DNA of 6,036 nucleotides from Acidobacteriota bacterium. Its GTDB lineage: Bacteria > Acidobacteriota > Terriglobia > UBA7540. Each line of letters opens with the position of its first letter. Positions within the stretch are counted from its first letter, which is position 1. The notes beneath the pieces were generated by a model, which worked only from the letters and a program-made list of their open reading frames with translations, was not told the origin of the DNA and ran no database searches. Shown one piece after another: positions 5,939 through 6,036 of this stretch. Both the position numbers and the translations under genes were made by a program. The stretch lies in contig JAJYJL010000573.1 of the NCBI GenBank assembly GCA_021789565.1, positions 1 through 6,036 on the forward strand. The letters run 5' to 3'.

Positions 5939-6036
5939 CCAGCCTGCCGGCTCCGAAAGAATGCAAGCGATCGCTTCCGCAATCGAGGAAGGCGCCACCG
6001 CCTACCTCAAACGCCAGTATGCCACCATCGCTCTGG
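5916..6036 (+). CDS. hppA: Membrane-bound H+/Na+-translocating pyrophosphatase fragment (lacks N-terminus, runs off right edge)
   Basis: In a frame different from lpxC, the last 120 bases encode a peptide reading [14 protein letters not shown], then [18 protein letters not shown] and ATIAL. This is the very characteristic segment after the first membrane helix of HppA-type pyrophosphatases, which couple pyrophosphate hydrolysis to ion pumping and are about 670-800 residues long. The preceding membrane helix (about 30-40 residues) is absent: upstream of about 5920 this frame is the out-of-frame lpxC sequence. An ATG at 5916-5918 is in frame but has no ribosome binding site and would give a protein missing its first helix, so I regard it as accidental. 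The piece is a 5'-truncated gene joined to truncated lpxC, not a fusion protein, because the frames differ. The family call rests on about 37 residues recognised by eye. Confidence 0.72.
   Translation, partial: MSGKWILDQPAGSERMQAIASAIEEGATAYLKRQYATIAL

Noticed and set aside
5600..6036. A genuine LpxC-HppA fusion protein
   Set aside because: The two parts are in different frames with a stop at 5936-5938, and HppA lacks its first membrane helix.

Overview
The window is about 6 kb of moderately GC-rich bacterial DNA, densely coding. It looks like a Gram-negative organism, because an lpxC start (lipid A biosynthesis) is present and three genes carry clear Sec-type signal peptides. The mix of an exported DUF1326 protein, small secreted orphan proteins and an 888-residue DNA polymerase I resembles Acidobacteriota. 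That assignment is an inference from family resemblance and cannot be proven from this window.

Left part (1-1602), all on the minus strand and read from right to left: a 106-residue exported, very charged helical protein (1602 to 1282), a 158-residue exported protein of unknown function (1089 to 613), and the first 179 codons of a PLP-dependent class V aminotransferase (538 running off the left edge). The gaps between them (192 and 74 bases) and the lack of shared function mean an operon is possible but not shown.

Middle part: a 380-base divergent non-coding stretch (1603-1982) precedes a plus-strand exported DUF1326 protein (1983-2687) with an ideal ribosome binding site and a CxCx3CxC cysteine cluster. 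It converges with polA (5417 to 2751, minus strand), a full-length DNA polymerase I. This polA keeps its polymerase and 5' nuclease signatures, has lost key proofreading residues, carries a tyrosine at the O-helix position that is phenylalanine in E. coli, and has an unusual insertion of about 17 residues in the 5' nuclease domain.

Right part: polA is divergent from lpxC across a promoter-bearing gap. Only about the first 90 residues of LpxC are present. At about 5918-5924 the sequence switches abruptly, in a different reading frame, to an internal N-terminal segment of a membrane-bound proton/sodium pyrophosphatase (HppA) that runs off the right edge. This junction between two unrelated core genes is the most notable feature. 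It is either a real deletion/rearrangement or an assembly chimera, and the sequence alone cannot decide. I saw no tRNA, rRNA, CRISPR array, insertion sequence or convincing new multi-gene system.
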